A stretch of 39,858 nt of DNA, taken from NCBI GenBank assembly GCA_016748015.1, contig JAAOMT010000195.1, positions 43,104-82,961 on the forward strand. The letters run 5' to 3'. The DNA is from Geosiphon pyriformis. Taxonomy: Eukaryota; Glomeromycota; Glomeromycetes; Archaeosporales; Geosiphonaceae. Below are positions 9,991 to 20,547 of the stretch, one piece after another. How positions within the stretch are numbered: the first letter of the stretch is position 1; every line of letters begins with the position of its first letter. The notes beneath the pieces were generated by a model. The model searched no databases. It was given only the letters and a program-made list of their open reading frames with translations, and had not been told where the DNA came from. The position numbers were made by a program, and so were the translations under genes.

Positions 9991-12573
9991 TTCCACCAAC
10001 AAAACGTTTTCCAGTCCATTAATTTCCCTCTTTTGTCCAGAAATCTATTACCAAAAGCAATACCAAATTGCTTCAAAGAGAGAACAGAATCATAGTATAA
10101 GGAATGTTCTAGGACACCAGACATTGGAAACCTGTCAGACTCCTAAAAAGTACTGGGCAAATTGTTTGTCAAAGATATCTCATTTTTTAAAAAGATTCTT
10201 ATTACACCAGCTAGAAAATTATTCACTAGGCTAATTTTTAACTTGACAGGATACTGCAAAAGTTTCAAAGGAGACCACCCCAAAATCTGTAAATCCAAAA
10301 ACCTATGTTCAAATAAATATCCAAAAATGTCACAGGTATTGGAAAAAAAACCAGCATAATCAACTTTCCTTCAGATTATATTTGCTCAAAAAGTTTTAAA
10401 TCATACAAAAAAGAGTGATATAAAACTTCATTTGGAAAATCACGTGGCAAACCAGTCTTAGATCTGAGACCTTTTTTGACCATAATATTTTATTTGTGAT
10501 ACACACTTAATGAAACATAACTAAACTGCATTTGATAACCAACTATAGATTAAAGAACAGCCAAGACCAAATAAGAGAATTGTTTATCTGTAATAGCTTT
10601 TTTAAGCACCACATTTAAAAAGAACCTAACATTCACATGAGCTTGGGCTATACTAGGCTTAAAGAAACCTTCTGTAAACAAAAAAATACTCAAGTACCTG
10701 TGTGATTCACTCTGTTTAACAATTGAAATTAACAAACCATTAATTAAAAGTAAGGCAATCTTGACACCTTGATTGATAGAAATAGCCACTGTCTTATTAT
10801 TATTAATAGAAATATTATTAACAACAAAGAACCTGCTAACAATATCCAAAATGTTCTGTATAGAAGTCTGACAGCTCTCAGTCTAAATTGTGTTATCAAC
10901 AAAGGCACTAGCAGCCAAAAAAAAAGTTCTCTCTCCAACAGCTTCAACTCAGCCAGTTTTTGCCACAAACTTTGTATCAATATGGTAGTCACACAAGTGT
11001 TTATGTTTCTTAACTTTGCATAAAAGTGGATCATAAAATATCTGCCAAAGAAGTGGAAAGAAAACCTCACTTTAATTCAAACTATTATGTACTCTGTAAT
11101 CATTCAAGAGGCCAAAATCTATCATTACCCTATTGATATGATTTCCATGAATGCTGCCAAAAAACTTGATAAACTGACTGCATATCTTAATGTGATACAA
11201 ACTAGTTCTCAAATGATGCCAGTTAACAGAGTCATAAGTCTTGTGTATATCTTGCAATACTAACCAAAGTTTTTTATTCTTTTTCAAAGCATTTTCAACA
11301 ACTAAACCAATAGCAAAAATTGAAGACTAAATCAAAGTAGTTTTTAAAACTGAAGAATTGTTTCCACAAAAAACATTAAATCTGTTCCATGCTGAAGATA
11401 TCCAATCAGAAAGAATCTTGGACAAAATTTTCTGAACAGTCTCAATCAGAGCAATAAGCCTAGTATTGGTCAAGACATTATTCTATTTATAGGGTTTTGG
11501 GATCATTGAAACTCATACTCTCTTCCAAGGAATTGGAACAGCACTTAAAGTCAAGCACAAATTCAACAGCTTTAAGAGACAAGCCAACACTTCACTACTA
11601 CAGTGCTTCCAAAGTTCATTAGGTATTTCCAATAAACTGACAGCCTTATTGTTTGGCAAATCACTAACAACCAAAAAGAGCTCTTTTATATTAATTTCTT
11701 TTATTACACCAAAAAAAACATCATTGCATATATGATCCAGAGGCATATATTGATAAGACCAAAAGTCAGGCATCTTTGGAAGAACTGTCTGCTTTTTTGT
11801 CTACCCTTCTATGATTTCATCTACCTTAAGTTTCACTTTATCAGATTCAACTACCAACTTATCTTCAACTACTAAGTGATCCAAAACAACCTTGTGAAAT
11901 AGATATTCAAGAATATTCTTAATTATCTGTTCCTTGTCTGTGCAAAAGTTTTTTATGTGTTGCTTAATTGCCTTTCTAATAGCTGCATCCTCAAACATCT
12001 TTGATTCAAGATACTTAGACTTTTAATATCTTTTCTTGACTGTTGACAAATGTTTGACTAGATCCATTAAACTTACACCAACCAGAACTATGTCAACTAT
12101 CTTAGATAACTCAATCTTATCAATAACTGACCAGACTCCAATGAGATAATCAAACTTTTAAAGATCTTCAGAACTTCAAACTTTCACAATTTTTGCAACA
12201 AGCAGCTCCAATTTGAAAAACTTTGAAAATTGTTTGTTTTTTGAGCAATTATATTCACTGTACTAATGTCTAGAAAACACCACATCAGCAGCCTGTACTA
12301 AGACATCTTTTAGCACTAATCATATAGTGTCCAAATTACTATCATTTTTTGCATTCTTAAACATGTTTAATCTCGCCAACAACTCAACAGAAGTTTACTT
12401 CTTAAAACACAACCAATGGGTTTTATCTACATGTTCTATCTTGAACTTCTACCAGTTCTGATTGGCCTGTTTGCAAGCACTGTTAAAATAAGCATTCAAG
12501 AGTCTTTTCAAACCAACTACAACTAAAATTGCTTTATGATCTGTATCAAAAAATTTTAACACATTATTGACAT
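9991..12573 (-). pseudogene. LINE copy 2 ORF2: end of endonuclease, reverse transcriptase, connection
   Basis: Near 12573-12420 the endonuclease tail reads VNNVLKFFDTDHK, and here the TDH motif is intact. RT follows: NNKAVSLLEIPNELWKH (in 11513-11773), LVLQDIHKTYDSVNWHHL (motif A, in 11072-11287), and FVDNTI followed by TAG (motif C, about 10885-10905). Motif C has lost its second catalytic Asp (GAC to AAC) and the following Trp (TGG to TAG). KPSIAQAHVNVRFFLN lies in 10550-10849. The segment around 10020-10440 is the connection to RNase H and has a shadow ORF on the plus strand. Several frameshifts are present. Confidence 0.8.
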
Positions 12574-12639
12574 TGTTACTCATAGAATATAGAGAGTATA
12601 TTAACATATAAATTAGCCAATTAGAAATGGCTGTAGTAA

Positions 12640-12795
12640 ATGTAAAATTCTAGGATTTCTCTCAAAAAAAATCATAGGATTCTAGGAATTTCAGAATTCT
12701 TGTACAAAAAATCACAGGATTTCAAAATTTTAGAATTCTTTTCAAGAGGAATTGCAGGATTTCTGGTGTGAAGAATTGAGAAATTGAGGAATCTC
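12640..12795 (+). repeat. Degenerate GGATTYCNGGAATT minisatellite inside the B LTR
   Basis: The motifs AGGATTTC, GGAATTTC, AGAATTC and GCAGGATTTC recur about every 25-30 bases, many built on the palindrome GAATTC. The same array lies at about 29555-29695 in the 3' LTR and, inverted, at about 30845-31005 in element C. Confidence 0.7.
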
Positions 12796-12799
12796 AATT

Positions 12800-12803
12800 A
12801 TGT
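12800..12803. repeat. Target-site duplication ATGT, left copy, for element A
   Basis: ATGT precedes the TGTTATGG start of A. The undisturbed sister LTR at 29701-29725 reads TTATGTATATATAACAATAG, so removing A and one ATGT restores the site exactly. Confidence 0.9.
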
Positions 12804-12891
12804 TGTTATGGTTGAAACTCATAGTTTTTATTAGTTATCACATGTATTAGCCATTGATGTCATATAATTAGCCACCTTATTTTTAGATAGT

Positions 12892-12962
12892 GATTATTAA
12901 CCTGATCAATGACCTGACCATTAACCTGATTATTGACCTAATCAATGACCTGGTTGTTAACC
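12892..12962 (+). repeat. 12-bp tandem array in LTR A, about 6 units
   Basis: Units follow the pattern NATYAATGACCT / GATTATTAACCT, that is, GATC- or GATT-containing dodecamers ending in ACCT. The sister array in the 3' LTR has 11 units. Confidence 0.85.
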
Positions 12963-12970
12963 ACTTTCAA

Positions 12971-12982
12971 TATTTATATAAG
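12971..12982 (+). promoter_or_regulatory. TATA-like box of LTR A
   Basis: TATTTATATAAG follows the 12-bp array. The 3' LTR has CTATATAAG at 20046-20054. It is the likely core promoter for the genomic transcript; inferred from position and composition only. Confidence 0.45.
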
Positions 12983-13499
12983 TAATGAGTCTCTTAGCTG
13001 TAGAAAATTATGTCAAAAATCAAGGAATTAAATAAATAAAATAACAACTTTCATCTCAATCATTCTCTTATCACTAATTTTTCTTTTTCTACCTTCAAGT
13101 ATCCAAACATCTTTGGAATAAAAGATTACTTGTTGGTGTTTACCTGTCTTTTTCCTGAAATGATTAATTGTAGTATTTGAAGATTATTGAATAAAATGTA
13201 ACTGAAAAGCACATCTAATACTTGATATTGAATTCTAAGAGTGCCAACATGAGGCATAGAATTATACCAAGCATGATCATTTGTTGACAGTACAGACTAT
13301 TCCACTACCTTCAGATTCTCTAGTTATTTTTGAAAAGAATAGTGACTGTGATATTTTATGAGACTAATCTCGCACATTAAATCCATACTTATTTAATTCA
13401 CTCTTTGAAGTTGAATTTTCTTTGATTATTTTCATCACCTTACAATCCTGTTCTCCCTTGCTATCCATTAGCTTGTTATTCCAACCCATAACATAAAAG

Positions 13500-13516
13500 T
13501 GGTGCTCCCTGTAAGG
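13500..13516 (+). promoter_or_regulatory. Primer-binding site of element A
   Basis: TGGTGCTCCCTGTAAGG starts seven bases after the LTR end. Its reverse complement ends in CCA as a tRNA 3' end must. The primer tRNA identity cannot be named from here. The equivalent site in B (TGGTGCTTCTTGTGAGG) differs only by C/T and A/G changes, so both may use the same tRNA. Confidence 0.7.
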
Positions 13517-13572
13517 TTGTCAAAATTCACTTATTTCCTCATTATATAGGTGATTACTCATATCTGCCATAG

Positions 13573-15090
13573 CAATCAGAAGAACACTTTGCAGCACACA
13601 ATAGAAACAATTCAGACTTTATTGAACTCAATCTCCTGCCCTCCTGCTTGATCTGCTTTCCTGTTGAAAAACAATCCAGTAGACAATTCCAAGACTTTTA
13701 GAACTGGTTTCTGAACAAACATTCAGCTGAAACTTACACAGCCTATACAATCTATTATTTTGACCAAGCTTATTTTGAAGACACTTTTGAAGAAAGAAAC
13801 AACAGCATTAATCAGCTCTTATACTCAACAACTTTTGAACAACAGTCTCCTGATTTCGAATATCTGAACCACCAAATTCACATTTGGATTATTGCCCACC
13901 AATTAGCTATAACTTCCTTTGAAACAGAAGAAGAAAGCTACCAAACTGCTCCTATTTTTGATATCTTCTTAAGCAATTCAGATCATTCCACCCAAACAGT
14001 AACTCCTGAACCAATGGCTAATAACCCCATGCAAGCAAACATCCTGGCCACTCTTTAAGACATACAAACTGCTTTGGAGTGAAAAAACAATGCCTCATTA
14101 CCACTATTCAGAGGTGATGCACAAGATCCAATTGAATGGTTAGATGACTTTAAAAAAGCAGCTACAGCCAACCAATATGATAATGAATACAAGTTTCAAA
14201 TCATTGGTGGCTATCTCCAAAGCTTCCCTGCCACATGGTTCTCACAAAAAACTGATGCTGGTGCTTACCAAAGAATTATTAGATGGACACCAACAAATGC
14301 TAGAGAAAAAAACACTTCCTTTACTATCTGGTTTGAAAACAAATTCAGAACTCCAATCTTAATATCCAAATGGCAAATGGAGTTAGAAAGAAAAACCCAA
14401 AGTTCTGGTGAAGTTGTAACTGAATATGCCAAAGCAATCAGAAAATTGATCAAGCAAGTAGACTTTGGAAGAAATTGGACAGAAGAGCAGAAAATACATT
14501 CCTTTACAAAAGGACTAAGAACAGACCTTTCATATGTTCTTTGGTCTCTCCTGGCCCTGAAAGATAATCCTACAATGAATATGACCATTGAACTTGCCCA
14601 GAGAATAAAAGACAATCAAAGAATGCATTTGGGATTCACACTTCCAGTTTTTGCTCCAGCTCTTGTCATAACTTCTGCTCTACAAATGGCTACTACCTCT
14701 TTTGCTATTCAAATACAAGATCCCAATGAACAATTAATAGATAAACTTATAGTTAATCTTGTCTGGTTACTGAAACTGTTAGCTTAAGCAGTCAGAAAAA
14801 ACCAACAACCCCAAAGACCTAGATATAAACCACGCTTCAATCAGCCCTAGCAACCACTATATCAAAGACAGCAAAATTGTGGTCCACCTGTGTGTTATTA
14901 CTGTGGACTAACTGGACACTTTTCCAAAGACTGTAACAATTCTCTATTGTCTCCTCCAGCTTTTAGAAATAATGACACCCAGAATAACAGACCTAACAAT
15001 ATTAATCAAAGACCTAATCATACCAACATCAATTTCTTTGGAGAGAATCTCTTGGTTGAAGCTACTGTTTATCAGCTTTTAAACTGGTAG
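13573..15090 (+). pseudogene. Element A gag: capsid-type region and CCHC nucleocapsid knuckle
   Basis: Gag packages the element RNA into virus-like particles. One frame runs from about 13573 with a few stops (13651, about 14056 and 14080, 14785, 14848) that match expected Gln/Trp codons. An in-frame ATG at 14014 starts MANNPMQANILATL, but the same frame is meaningful upstream, so the true start is earlier and perhaps lost. The capsid-like segment SLPLFRGDAQDPIEWLDDF (about 14098-14150) with downstream FATWF-like and ELERKTQ motifs matches the retrotransposon gag family. The CCHC knuckle CYYCGLTGHFSKDC is at about 14893-14934. The frame then shifts by one base near 15065, probably a one-base deletion in GTTTATCAG, and continues into protease. 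Confidence 0.8.
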
Positions 15091-16181
15091 GCACACCTCC
15101 AAAGGGTGAGAGTACAAGCCAACCAGAAAAAAACCTCTTTTATGTCTTTAACTTAACTGATTATGACCATAACATAAATGAACTAGCAATCAACACTTTA
15201 GAATTAACCAGGAAGAAGAAGAAAGCCAAGGTTGATTTCGTTTTGAATCCAAACAAACCATCCATTTCAACTGCTGACAACAATGAGCCACCAAAGACTA
15301 AAGTATTCAAGAATCTTCCAAAGTTGGAACTGTCAGAAATAGTACAAAAATCTGGTCCTTATTCCATTGTCAAAGATCTCATGGAAACTCCTGCACATAT
15401 TATCTTTGGCCAGTTAATGACTCATCCTCAATTCAGAAAAGACCTTTGCAAATCTTTGATTCCTAAGAAAAAGACACCAAAAACTAACAAATGCCCATGC
15501 CAAGCTGGACTTGCTGACAACAGCAATGTCACCCCTCTCATTTGTAAGGCCCAAGTGGCTGGTTACTTCATTGATCTAATCCTGGACAGTAAATCATCTG
15601 TTAGTGTCATTGCCAAACACTTCTTAGAAGCAATTGGCAGAAAGATTGATAAACCATTCACACAACCAATGACCAACATACACGGTGACAAGAAAAAAGA
15701 TTTGAGCATAGCCAAAGCTGTTTCTGTCTGAATCAATGGCATCAATATTGAAACTGACATGGAAGTATCTGAAGCAAAAAAATACACCATAATAATTAAC
15801 AATAAATGGCTCAAGAAAGCAAAAGCCTTGCTTGATTATGAACTTTGTGAACTGATCATCAGATGTGGTGAGAAACCCATTGTGGTTAAGTGTTGCCATT
15901 GGACAACTCCTCCAGTATCCAAACAAAGCCAGGAAGAAGAACAATCAGATGAGTCAGATGATGAAGAAAGTGATGAAGAAGATGAACAAAAAGAACAAGA
16001 AGAAACTGCTGAACTTGTCTACACCATTTTTACCAGCAATGACAAACCATTAGATAATGTCAAAGCAGATAAAAAAGAAATTATAGTAAATGGCAAGCTG
16101 ATCTGCTGGCCCTATTATGATATTTTTAGAAGAACCTTTGACCGAAAGCCTGGCAAAAAAGCCAAATACAATTATTGGTGA
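15091..16181 (+). pseudogene. Element A protease and acidic linker
   Basis: The protease would cleave the polyprotein. The frame is open from about 15115 to 15731 and, after one TGA (expected Arg), to 16181. The retropepsin centre reads LILDSKSSVSVIAKHF: the catalytic Asp is kept but the Gly of DSG reads Lys. KKYTIIINNKWLKKA follows. At 15940-16010 there is a strongly acidic Ser/Asp/Glu tract (SDESDDEESDEEDEQ) that may interact with nucleic-acid-binding basic parts or be phosphorylated. The segment ends RRTFDRKPGKKAKYNYW at a TGA standing for Trp. The segment 15180-15235 carries a basic KKKKAK patch like a nuclear localisation signal. Confidence 0.75.
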
Positions 16182-17776
16182 TATGGCCTTTATGCCAGAT
16201 GCTGGTACAATAAATCTTTGTATTCTTTCAGTGATGAATGCAAATTCTGTTTGATCTATTACAAAGATTGGGAACCAATCAGTTTAATACCCAGAGAAAA
16301 AATAAAAGAAGTACAGAAGTCCTTTGAGAATAAATTACCTGAGATCCAATTACTTGTTGTAGAACAAAAAAAACCTTCCCCAAAAAAAAAAAAAGTAGAT
16401 ATTGAAAACCTATTGACTAAAAACAGCCCAGTTATCTCAAAAAAAGGTAATACCTCTGGATGAATCTATATGATACAACATACCATTACAACTAAAAAAA
16501 TTCACCCCATATATTTAAAGCCTTATCAATTCAATCGTCATAATAATGAGTTTATCAAGAAAGAGATAAACCAGATAAAAAATCTTAGATTCATACAAGA
16601 AACCAAAAGTGAATGGGCTTTCTCAGTTGTAGTAGTATCCAAGAAAGATAGAACTCTACACTTTTGTGTCAACTACTGTCAATTAAATGCCATCACTATA
16701 AGAGACATGTACCCACTTTTTAAAATTGATGCAATGCTAGACAAATTCAATGGTGCTGCTTTTTTCTCAACTATTGACTTAATTGCTGGATTCTGGCAAG
16801 TAGAGATGGATCCAGAAAGCAGAAAGAAAACTGTCTTTATTACCAAGTATAACACCTATGAATTCATGGTTATGCTTTTTGGTCTCACAAATGTCTCTCT
16901 TATCTTTTAATGCCTAATAGACAAAGTGTTTAAATCAGTGAAAGAAAACTTTGTTCTAGTTTACTTGGATGATATAATAGTATACTCAAAAACCTGGGAT
17001 AAACACCTTGAACATTTACAAAAGGTTTTTGACCTGCTCAGGAATACTGGCCTTAAGATCAACCTAATCAAATCTTTCTTTGAATGCCAATCCACCCAGT
17101 TTCTTGGTCATTTTATTACAAAAGATGGAATCTTCTCTGACCCAGCCAAAGTTGAAAAAGTTCAAAACATTAGACAACCAATGAATGTTCTTGAACTATG
17201 CTCTTTCCTTTGTTTGGCCTCTTACTATCGCAAATTTATCAAAGATTTCTCTAAAATTGCCTTCCCACTAAATCAGCTACTCAGAAAAAATGTCAATTAT
17301 TACTAAGACACTTATCAACAAAAAGCTTTTGAAATTCTAAAAGAAAAACTTGTTATTGAACCAATTCTTAAACAATCTGACTTGGATCAACCTTTCATCC
17401 TTTACACTAATACATCTGACTATAGACTTGGTGCTGTTCTCTTACAAAAAGATGAAGATGGCAGAAAACATGCTATAGCATATGCCAGTAGATTTCTAAC
17501 ACCAGCAGAAAAGAACTATTCAGTAACTAAACAAGAATGCTTAGCAGTAGTTTGGGCTACTAACTACTGAGATCAATATTTCCTTGGTGCCAAATTCCTG
17601 GTAGTAACAGATCATCAAGCCTTGGTTTGGCTGCGCAATAAAAAGAATCTGAAACATAAATGGATAACTTGCTGAATACTCCATTTGAATAAATTTGACT
17701 ATAATATTCAACACCACAAAGAAGCTAATTATCAAAATGCCAATGCTCTCTCTAGATTTACCATCCAGTGACAATA
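16182..17776 (+). pseudogene. Element A Cys module, reverse transcriptase and RNase H
   Basis: The segment opens with a Cys cluster (RCWY then DECKFC, about 16200-16250; an expected Cys reads Tyr). RT: EWAFSVVVVSKKDRT, FCVNYCQLNA (expected FCVDYRQLNA), FSTIDLIAGFWQVEMD (first catalytic Asp kept), and LVYLDDIIVYS (YXDD kept, about 16956-16985). A TAA at 16908-16910 replaces a Gln. RNase H: LYTNTSDYRLGAVL (expected YTDAS), QECLAVVWA (Glu kept), VVTDHQALVWL (Asp kept), and NANALSRF (expected NADALSR). Two RNase H Asp are therefore Asn. Stops at about 17304, 17568, 17673 and 17769 interrupt it. The order RT-RNase H before integrase is Ty3/gypsy. Confidence 0.88.
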
Positions 17777-17889
17777 CAATCTCTCAAACCAAACCAACTT
17801 AATTATTAGTAACTCTTCCACAAACAAACATGATAATAGACTTGGACAACTATTCTGCCTTAATAGAATTTTTGGGTAAAAGACAATAC

Positions 17890-19149
17890 TCATTGGATTA
17901 TACTCGACAACAAAGAAAACATTAGTGCAAACAATCAAATTTCTATTTGATCTGCCAGAACCAGTTATACAAAAGAAACAGAAAAGATCCTGATCACACC
18001 CAGAGAGTCATAAGATTTGAAGAAAAAGAAATTGTAATCTACAACATATATACTGATCCATTAGCTAGACATTTTGGAAAAACAAAAACAATCCAGAAAA
18101 CTTTAGCTTGCTACTATTGGTCTACCTTGGGAAAAAACATTGCTGAATACATCAAAACCTGTAACATTTGCCAAAGAAGAGGCAAACCCAATCACAAAAA
18201 AGATATCCATCCAATCTCTGTTGGTCAACCATTTAACAGAATTGGTATAAATGTTGTTAGACCTTTAATAATAACTCTTAATAACAACAGATACATTATT
18301 ACAGCTACTGACTATCTTACAAAGTGGGTAGAAGCAAGAGCCACTCCAGACCAAACAGCAGTCTCAATAGTCAATTTCATTTATGAAGATATCATTTGCT
18401 GTCATGGCTGTTCCAAAAAACTTTTATCTGATAAAGGAAGAGTTTTTTTCAGTACACTAGTTGAAGAACTCTGCAGGAAAATGGAAATATGTCATAAATT
18501 TTCCTCCTCTTACCACTCTTAAACAAATGGCCTAGTAGAACATTTCAATAGAACACTATGTAAAACCTTAGCCAAAACCAGTGAAAAAACAAACCTATGG
18601 GACAAAGTACTGCTTTCAGCCTTGTTTGCTTATAGAACTGTAAATCATAACATAACAAGTTATGAATCTTTTTACCTGCTCTATGGAAGAATGGCAACTC
18701 TACTAATAGAAATTAATATTGAAACAATACCCTTTGAAGAAATCACAATAGGGAATTACAAAAATATTTTGCAAAGAAGACTTGGTACCATTTTTGACTC
18801 ACTTGTAGAGGCCCAGATAATTGCTTTTGAAAAGATGAAACAGTTCCAAGAAAAGCTTAAGAAGAAAAAAACTTATAAAACACTTTCATTAAGTGTTGGT
18901 AACTTAGTTTTGGAATATCATTCAGACAGAAACAATGTTTATGGTGATAAATTTTCTAGCCAATAGAAAGAACTCTTTATAGTCAACAAAGTTTTGAACA
19001 ATGATTCTTATATCTTACAAAATCAATATGGAACAATATTCAATGATCATTCTGTTCATGATATACGACTTAAAAAATATCACAAACAACCTAATTGGTT
19101 ACTTGTTGTAGTAATACTAACCCAAATGATCAGCAAAAATGAGATATAA
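17890..19149 (+). pseudogene. Element A integrase
   Basis: Integrase inserts the cDNA. The frame differs from RNase H, so a frameshift lies between 17776 and 17947. The zinc-binding region keeps RHFGKTKT and CNICQRRG. The DDE core has GINVVRPL (expected GIDVVGPL, first Asp lost), LLSDKGRVFF (second Asp kept) and NGLVEHFNRTL (Glu kept, after a TAA for Gln in HPQTNG-type context at 18520). The C-terminal domain reads VGNLVLEYHSD ... YGDKFSSQ, then a stop for Trp, then IRLKKYHKQPNWL, typical of the GPY/F-type C-terminus. The integrase frame ends at TAA 19147-19149. No chromodomain is recognised. Confidence 0.87.
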
Positions 19150-19154
19150 ATAAA

Positions 19155-19815
19155 TGCACCATTCTCAAAACAGAGATATCTTTAATTGACATGAATAATT
19201 ATTTTCTGGATTAAAACATTCAAAACACTTTCTATACTTTTCATGAGTATTGGATTAAAAACTATCCAAATGCTACTTTAACTATTGGAAAACAGACCAC
19301 CATAACTGATAACAGCAGAACACATACTGTTATTAGACCCAAGAAAACAACAACCAGAAAAGAAAGAATTGGTAGCAAAATAGATAAGTATCTGCTAGAA
19401 AGCATAACAGTAGCAATACTTGCACCTTCCATCACAATTGAAAAAGCAATTAAAGAAATCTTGCCCATAAACAAAAACTTGTCATATGAAAGACAACTAA
19501 AACTCTATGGTTGCCTTGGTAAAATCATAGAAAACATAAAGCTCATAAAGAAAACAACTTTTGAGATACAAGTGGAAATTTTAGCATTATACGGTTGAAT
19601 GTCCAAAGAGTTTTAACCATTGCAAGAAGAGCCAAAACTCTTATACAAAGATTTAGTCTCTTGGATACAAAACTTATTTCACCCCAAGTACTATACATTT
19701 TATCCACAAAAGACTTCAACAAACTAGTTAGTTTTGAATTAGATAAAACACTTCAAGTATATTATTCTATAAATAGTTTGATTTTGCTGAAGCTCAATCT
19801 CTTTGGAGAAGATGA
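19155..19815 (+). pseudogene. Element A post-integrase ORF, unknown function
   Basis: Downstream of integrase, in another frame, sequence beginning MNNYFLD (ATG 19191) runs about 200 codons with few stops: FYTFHEYWIKNYPNATL, a basic RPKKTTTRKERIGSKIDKY segment, then a helical stretch ending EILALYG, stop, MSKEF. No known domain is recognised. Parts resemble the post-integrase region of B and C (NTIDKI...; RAIYWLYMEF), so it may be a shared accessory domain. It contains no Env-like signal peptide or membrane segment. Confidence 0.5.
19801..19815 (+). promoter_or_regulatory. Polypurine tract of element A
   Basis: GGAGAAGATGA immediately precedes the 3' LTR, the position of the plus-strand primer. 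Confidence 0.65.
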
Positions 19816-20547
19816 TGTTATGGTTGAAACTCATAGTTTTTATTAGTTATCACATGTATTAGCCACTAATGTTATATAATTAGCCATCCTATTTTTAGAT
19901 AGTGATCATTAACCTAATCAATGACCTGACTGTTGACCTGATTATTAACCTGATCATTGATCTGATCAATGACTTGACTGTTAACCTGATTATTGACCTG
20001 ATCATTGACCTGATCAATGATCTAGTCATTAACCACTTTCAATAGCTATATAAGTGATGAGTCTCTTAGCTGTAAAAAATCATGTCAAAAATCAGGAAAT
20101 TAAATAAATAAAATAACAACTTTCATCTCAATTATTCTCTTATCACTAATTTCTCTTTCTCTACCTTCAAGTATCTGAACATTTTTGGAATAAAAAATTA
20201 CTTGTTGTTGTTTATCTGTCTTTTTCCTGAAATGATTAATTGTAGTATTTGAAGATTATTGAATAAAACATGACTAAAGAGCACATCTGATACTTGATAT
20301 TGAATTTTAAGAGTGCTGATGTGAGACATAGAATTATATTAAGTGTGATCATTTGTTGACAGTACAAACTATCTCTCTACCTTCAGATTCCCTAGTTACT
20401 TTTGAAAAGAATAATAACTGATCTTGCACATTGAATCCATACTTATTTAATTCACTCTTTAAAGTTGAATTCTCTTTGATTATTTTTATCACCCTACAAT
20501 TCTGTTCTCCCTTGCTATCTATTAGCTTGTTACTCCAACTTGTAACA
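19816..20547 (+). repeat. 3' LTR of element A
   Basis: 732 bases starting TGTTATGG and ending TGTAACA. It is longer than the 5' LTR by 42 bases: five extra 12-bp units (+60) and lack of an 18-base segment (-18) account for this exactly. Confidence 0.9.
19904..20034 (+). repeat. 12-bp tandem array in 3' LTR A, 11 units
   Basis: 131 bases of dodecamers such as GATCATTGACCT, GATCAATGATCT and GACTGTTAACCT. Many contain the palindrome TGATCA. The same array has about 6 units in the 5' LTR. Confidence 0.88.

Larger units (their letters stand above)
8787..12573 (-). mobile_element. Non-LTR retrotransposon (LINE), copy 2, interrupted by element B
   Basis: Collinear with copy 1 from the 3' end up to the endonuclease C-terminus. 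The homology stops at about 12573, exactly where the LTR of element B begins (TGTTA at 12574). The missing 5' part (rest of the endonuclease and ORF1) should therefore lie on the far side of B, beyond this window, rather than being a reverse-transcription truncation. The orientation matches copy 1. Confidence 0.85.
12574..12803 (+). repeat. 5' LTR of element B, left part
   Basis: Aligns with 29484-29713 of the 3' LTR: TGTTACTCATAGAATATAG here and TGTTATTTATAAAATATAG there. It ends ...TTATGT at the point where element A is inserted. Confidence 0.9.
12804..13493 (+). repeat. 5' LTR of element A
   Basis: 690 bases, TGTTATGG...CCATAACA. A TATA-like TATTTATATAAG lies at 12971-12982, about 168 bases in. 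Compared with the 3' LTR most differences are C/T or A/G transitions, plus a 12-bp array difference and an 18-base segment present only here (near 13350-13370). Confidence 0.9.
12804..20547 (+). mobile_element. Ty3/gypsy LTR retrotransposon A, nested in the 5' LTR of B
   Basis: 7744 bases. LTRs are at 12804-13493 and 19816-20547, both starting TGTTATGG; the 5' LTR ends with the inverse CCATAACA, the 3' LTR with TGTAACA. The insertion is flanked by ATGT (12800-12803 and 20548-20551). Internal order: PBS, gag with CCHC knuckle, protease, acidic segment, short Cys module, RT, RNase H, integrase, post-integrase ORF, polypurine tract. No dUTPase is present, so it is a different family from B and C. 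Stops at expected Gln/Trp/Arg codons and Asp-to-Asn changes at catalytic sites show it is dead. Confidence 0.92.

Noticed and set aside
8787-12573. LINE copy 2 as an ordinary 5'-truncated LINE
   Set aside because: The break coincides with the first base of the LTR of B, so interruption by B explains it better.
19155-19815. Envelope-like gene after integrase of A (errantivirus)
   Set aside because: No signal peptide, furin-like site, fusion peptide or transmembrane helix is visible.
19904-20034. GATC-rich 12-bp repeats considered as replication iterons
   Set aside because: They lie inside an LTR upstream of a TATA-like box and vary between the two LTRs of the same element.
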